Below, in pieces: positions 61,973 through 64,000 of a DNA stretch of 64,000 nucleotides (positions within the stretch are counted from its first letter, which is position 1; each line of letters opens with the position of its first letter). The position numbers and the translations under genes are program-made. The notes under the pieces are model-generated. The model was not told the origin of the DNA and did not search any database. It saw only the letters and a list, made by a program, of their open reading frames with translations. Source of the stretch: Bradyrhizobium nitroreducens. Lineage in GTDB: Bacteria; Pseudomonadota; Alphaproteobacteria; Rhizobiales; Xanthobacteraceae. The stretch covers positions 5,390,091 to 5,454,090 of the forward strand of contig NZ_LFJC01000003.1 of NCBI RefSeq assembly GCF_002776695.1, read 5' to 3'.

Positions 61973-62740
61973 TCAGCAAGTCGCCTTGCCGCAGCGGGCA
62001 ATGCCGATCTTTTCACGGAGACCTTCGACGCCGACGGCGCCGATCACGATCTGCTTGCCGATGACGTAGCTCGGCGTGCCGTTCATGCCCATCGCCTCGG
62101 CGAGCTTGAAGTTCTCCTCGATGGTGGCGCGCACCTCGGGGCTGTTGATGTCCTTCTCGATCCTGGCGGTGTCGAGGCCGGCTTCCTTGGCCGCCTGGAG
62201 CGCGCGCGCCTTGTCCGCGGCGCCGCGTCCGCCGAGCAGCTTCTGGTGGAAGTCGAGATATTTCTTGCCGGTGGGATCCTGCATGCGCACGGCGACCGCG
62301 ACCTGCGCCGCTTCGACCGAACCCTGGCTCAGCACCGGAAACTCCTTCAGCACGACCTTCAGCTTGGGATCGCTCTTCATGATGGTGAGCATGTCGTCCA
62401 TCGCGCGCTTGCAGTAGCCGCAATTGTAATCGAAGAACTCGACGAAGGTGACGTCGCCGTCCTTGTTGCCGAGCACGACCTGGCGCGGCGAATTGAAGAT
62501 CGCGTCCGCGTTCTGCGCGACGCTGGCCTCGTGCTTCTGCGTCTCGGCGGCGGCCTGGCGCTTGCTGAGCTCGGTCATGGCCTCCTCGAGCACCTCGGGA
62601 TGGCTGACGAGATAATTCTTGATGATCTTCTCGATATCGGTGCGCTGGCTGTCGGAGAAACTGTCGGCCGACGCGGGCACGGTCGCGCCGAACAGGGCGA
62701 GCGCAAACAACGCGGGAGCAAGCAGGCGCAGCGAAGGCAT
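61973..62740 (-). CDS. DsbA-family thiol:disulfide oxidoreductase
   Basis: A 255-residue exported protein. The signal peptide (1-25) ends ASA. A thioredoxin-like fold follows, with the redox motif CGYC in FDYNCGYCKRAM and a Thr-cis-Pro loop GTPSYVIG near the C-terminus. An N-terminal helical segment of about 60 residues precedes the catalytic domain, as in Com1/BdbD-type oxidases. AAGAGGA lies upstream of the ATG at 62740; an in-frame start at 62761 is also possible. It would form disulfides in the periplasm and lies next to the M48 protease gene. Confidence 0.92.
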   Translation of the reverse strand: MPSLRLLAPALFALALFGATVPASADSFSDSQRTDIEKIIKNYLVSHPEVLEEAMTELSKRQAAAETQKHEASVAQNADAIFNSPRQVVLGNKDGDVTFVEFFDYNCGYCKRAMDDMLTIMKSDPKLKVVLKEFPVLSQGSVEAAQVAVAVRMQDPTGKKYLDFHQKLLGGRGAADKARALQAAKEAGLDTARIEKDINSPEVRATIEENFKLAEAMGMNGTPSYVIGKQIVIGAVGVEGLREKIGIARCGKATC

Positions 62741-62869
62741 AGGCAAAATCCTCTTATCCAAAGCAGGTTTCGAGAAACGTCCCGGCGGACTTAAGCTCGG
62801 TGTCGTGACGTCGCGGTGTCGGGCGTCGTTCTGGTCATTTCACTGGGTGGCGGCTTGGCCGCCACCTGG

Positions 62870-64000
62870 TCAATTGCGCGGCGGCTTCGCCGCCACGATG
62901 TCGTCGGCCTTGACCCATCCGGGCGTGCCGACGGCAAAACGGGTCTTCGCGCGCGTGGCAAGCTCGCGGGCGGTTTTGTTGTCGCCGCGCAAGTAGGCGG
63001 CCTGCGCCGAGGCGAGATCGGCCTCGGCATATTCTCCCTTCCGGCCATAGGCCATCGCGAGCTGGGTATAGCCGAGCGCCGCCTCAGGCTCTCGCGCTAC
63101 TGCGGCGCGGAGAATCCGAACGGCCTCGTCCGTGTAGGCCTTATTATCGGTTCCAACCAGAGCCTGCCCAAGTAACATCTCGATGAGGGGTGAATTGTTC
63201 GAGAGTGCGACAGCCTTGCGCAGGGCAGGGATCGCCTCGGCCGGCTTGCCGCTTTCCAGCAGGGCCTGGCCGCGCACCTCGTAGAAGTACGGGTTGTTCG
63301 GCTGGACCTGGATCAGCGCGTCGATCTGGGTGAGCGCGCTGCGCAAATCGCCGTGCAGATAGGTGCTGATGGCGCGGGCGTAGCGCGCCGGCATGCTGTC
63401 ATTGGTCTGGGGATAGCGGCGGTACACCGTCTCGGGCCGCTCCATGAAGGCGGAGATCTTGGCGCGTACCATGTCGTGGCGGAGCTGGAGCGCGGGATCG
63501 TCCTTCTTGTTCCAGTAGGGGCTGGAGCTTGCGAACTCCTGCAGCGCTGCGACGCGTTCGGCCGGCATCGGATGCGACTGCAGATAGGGGTCGGCGCCGC
63601 GCGCGGCGAACAGGCTCTCGCTGGTGAAGCGCTTGAAGGTCTCGTACATGCCCTTCGGCGATTGCTGGGTCGCGGTCAGGAATTTCACCCCGGCGCGGTC
63701 GGCGTTCTCCTCCTGCTGGCGCTGGTAGGACAGCAGCGTCCGGCGGATCACCTCCTGCGGAGCGGAGATCGCGGCGGCGCCGGCATTGGCGAGCCCGTTG
63801 TTGCCTGCGCTGCTGCGCTGGGTGCTGCCCGCGGCGATCGCGCCGGCGCCGAGCAGCATCGCGATGATCATCTGGGTCTGGGCGGCGGCGAGTTGCTCCC
63901 GCAGCTTGGACAGATGGCCGCCGGCCAGATGCCCGGTCTCGTGCGCGAGCACGCCGATGATCTGGTTCGGCGTTTCCGATTGAAGGATCGCGCCCCAGTT
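62870..64000 (-). CDS. M48-family metalloprotease with TPR repeats (5' end outside window)
   Basis: Only the last 376 residues are visible; the frame is open to the right edge, so the start lies beyond it. HETGH (visible residues 20-24) is the zinc-binding HExxH motif, and ENADRAG gives the third ligand. After the protease domain come TPR-like helices (PNNPYFYEVRGQALLESGKP, then further pairs). This layout matches BepA/YfgC-type periplasmic proteases that service outer membrane assembly. The gene precedes the DsbA-family gene in the same orientation. Confidence 0.92.
   Translation of the reverse strand, partial: NWGAILQSETPNQIIGVLAHETGHLAGGHLSKLREQLAAAQTQMIIAMLLGAGAIAAGSTQRSSAGNNGLANAGAAAISAPQEVIRRTLLSYQRQQEENADRAGVKFLTATQQSPKGMYETFKRFTSESLFAARGADPYLQSHPMPAERVAALQEFASSSPYWNKKDDPALQLRHDMVRAKISAFMERPETVYRRYPQTNDSMPARYARAISTYLHGDLRSALTQIDALIQVQPNNPYFYEVRGQALLESGKPAEAIPALRKAVALSNNSPLIEMLLGQALVGTDNKAYTDEAVRILRAAVAREPEAALGYTQLAMAYGRKGEYAEADLASAQAAYLRGDNKTARELATRAKTRFAVGTPGWVKADDIVAAKPPRN

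Overview
The window looks like chromosome of a Bradyrhizobium-type alphaproteobacterium. The evidence is very high GC with strong third-position bias, a dense set of ABC/TctC substrate-binding proteins and aromatic or organic-acid catabolic genes, a DUF1236 protein, a stand-alone FliN, and dispersed hairpin-rich intergenic repeats of the kind common in Rhizobiales. No phage, IS, integrase or CRISPR was found. No gene-free stretch exceeds about 300 bases; the longest, 53564-53826, shows nothing recognisable.

Region by region: (1) 1-410 is the tail of a membrane protein. (2) 415-10899 is an aromatic-catabolism island: three periplasmic branched-chain-type substrate-binding proteins with no permease, an MhpA-type FAD hydroxylase, a fumarylacetoacetate-hydrolase-family enzyme, a CYP199-like P450, an IclR regulator, a type I extradiol ring-cleavage dioxygenase and an exported metallo-beta-lactamase-fold hydrolase. 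(3) 10914-14042 holds a NarL-type two-component pair and a DUF3280-like exported protein. (4) 14032-19399 is a sugar-acid module (L-idonate 5-dehydrogenase-like, gluconate 5-dehydrogenase-like SDR, mandelate-racemase-family enzyme) facing a GntR regulator and an MFS transporter across an operator-rich gap. (5) 19467-22351 holds a small membrane protein, an ArsB/NhaD-type carrier and an MFS protein. (6) 22387-31635 contains two PAS hybrid kinases, a zinc metallopeptidase, propionyl-CoA carboxylase alpha, oxaloacetate decarboxylase, acylphosphatase and three dispersed repeats. (7) 31743-34450 is a GbsR/MarR, DUF4166, TIGR01777-fusion operon whose start codon lies inside a perfect operator palindrome. 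(8) 34455-38143 holds a LysR/tautomerase pair, a DnaB-like ATPase, lipB, fliN and tRNA-Leu(GAG).

(9) 38252-53183 is a large catabolic locus: a TctC-type binding protein, a GntR regulator, two SDRs, a PcaC-like decarboxylase-family protein, two tandem Tat-exported binding proteins, a complete Liv transporter (LivF, a fused LivM-LivG and LivH), an MmgE/PrpD protein and a 3-hydroxyisobutyrate-dehydrogenase-like enzyme on the minus strand. Facing them is a second MmgE/PrpD, a second PcaC-like protein and a lactonase-like hydrolase. Paired copies of three families in one locus make it the best candidate for an undescribed pathway. (10) 53306-64000 is housekeeping: two small conserved proteins, aat, a three-gene signalling module (CHASE3 kinase, Rcp1-like regulator, REC-HWE kinase), accC-accB-aroQ, a DUF1236 protein, a DsbA-family thioredoxin and the C-terminal part of an M48 protease that runs off the right edge.

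Functions are assigned by reading motifs and overall resemblance; no database search was run. Start sites were chosen from visible Shine-Dalgarno sequences and domain starts.
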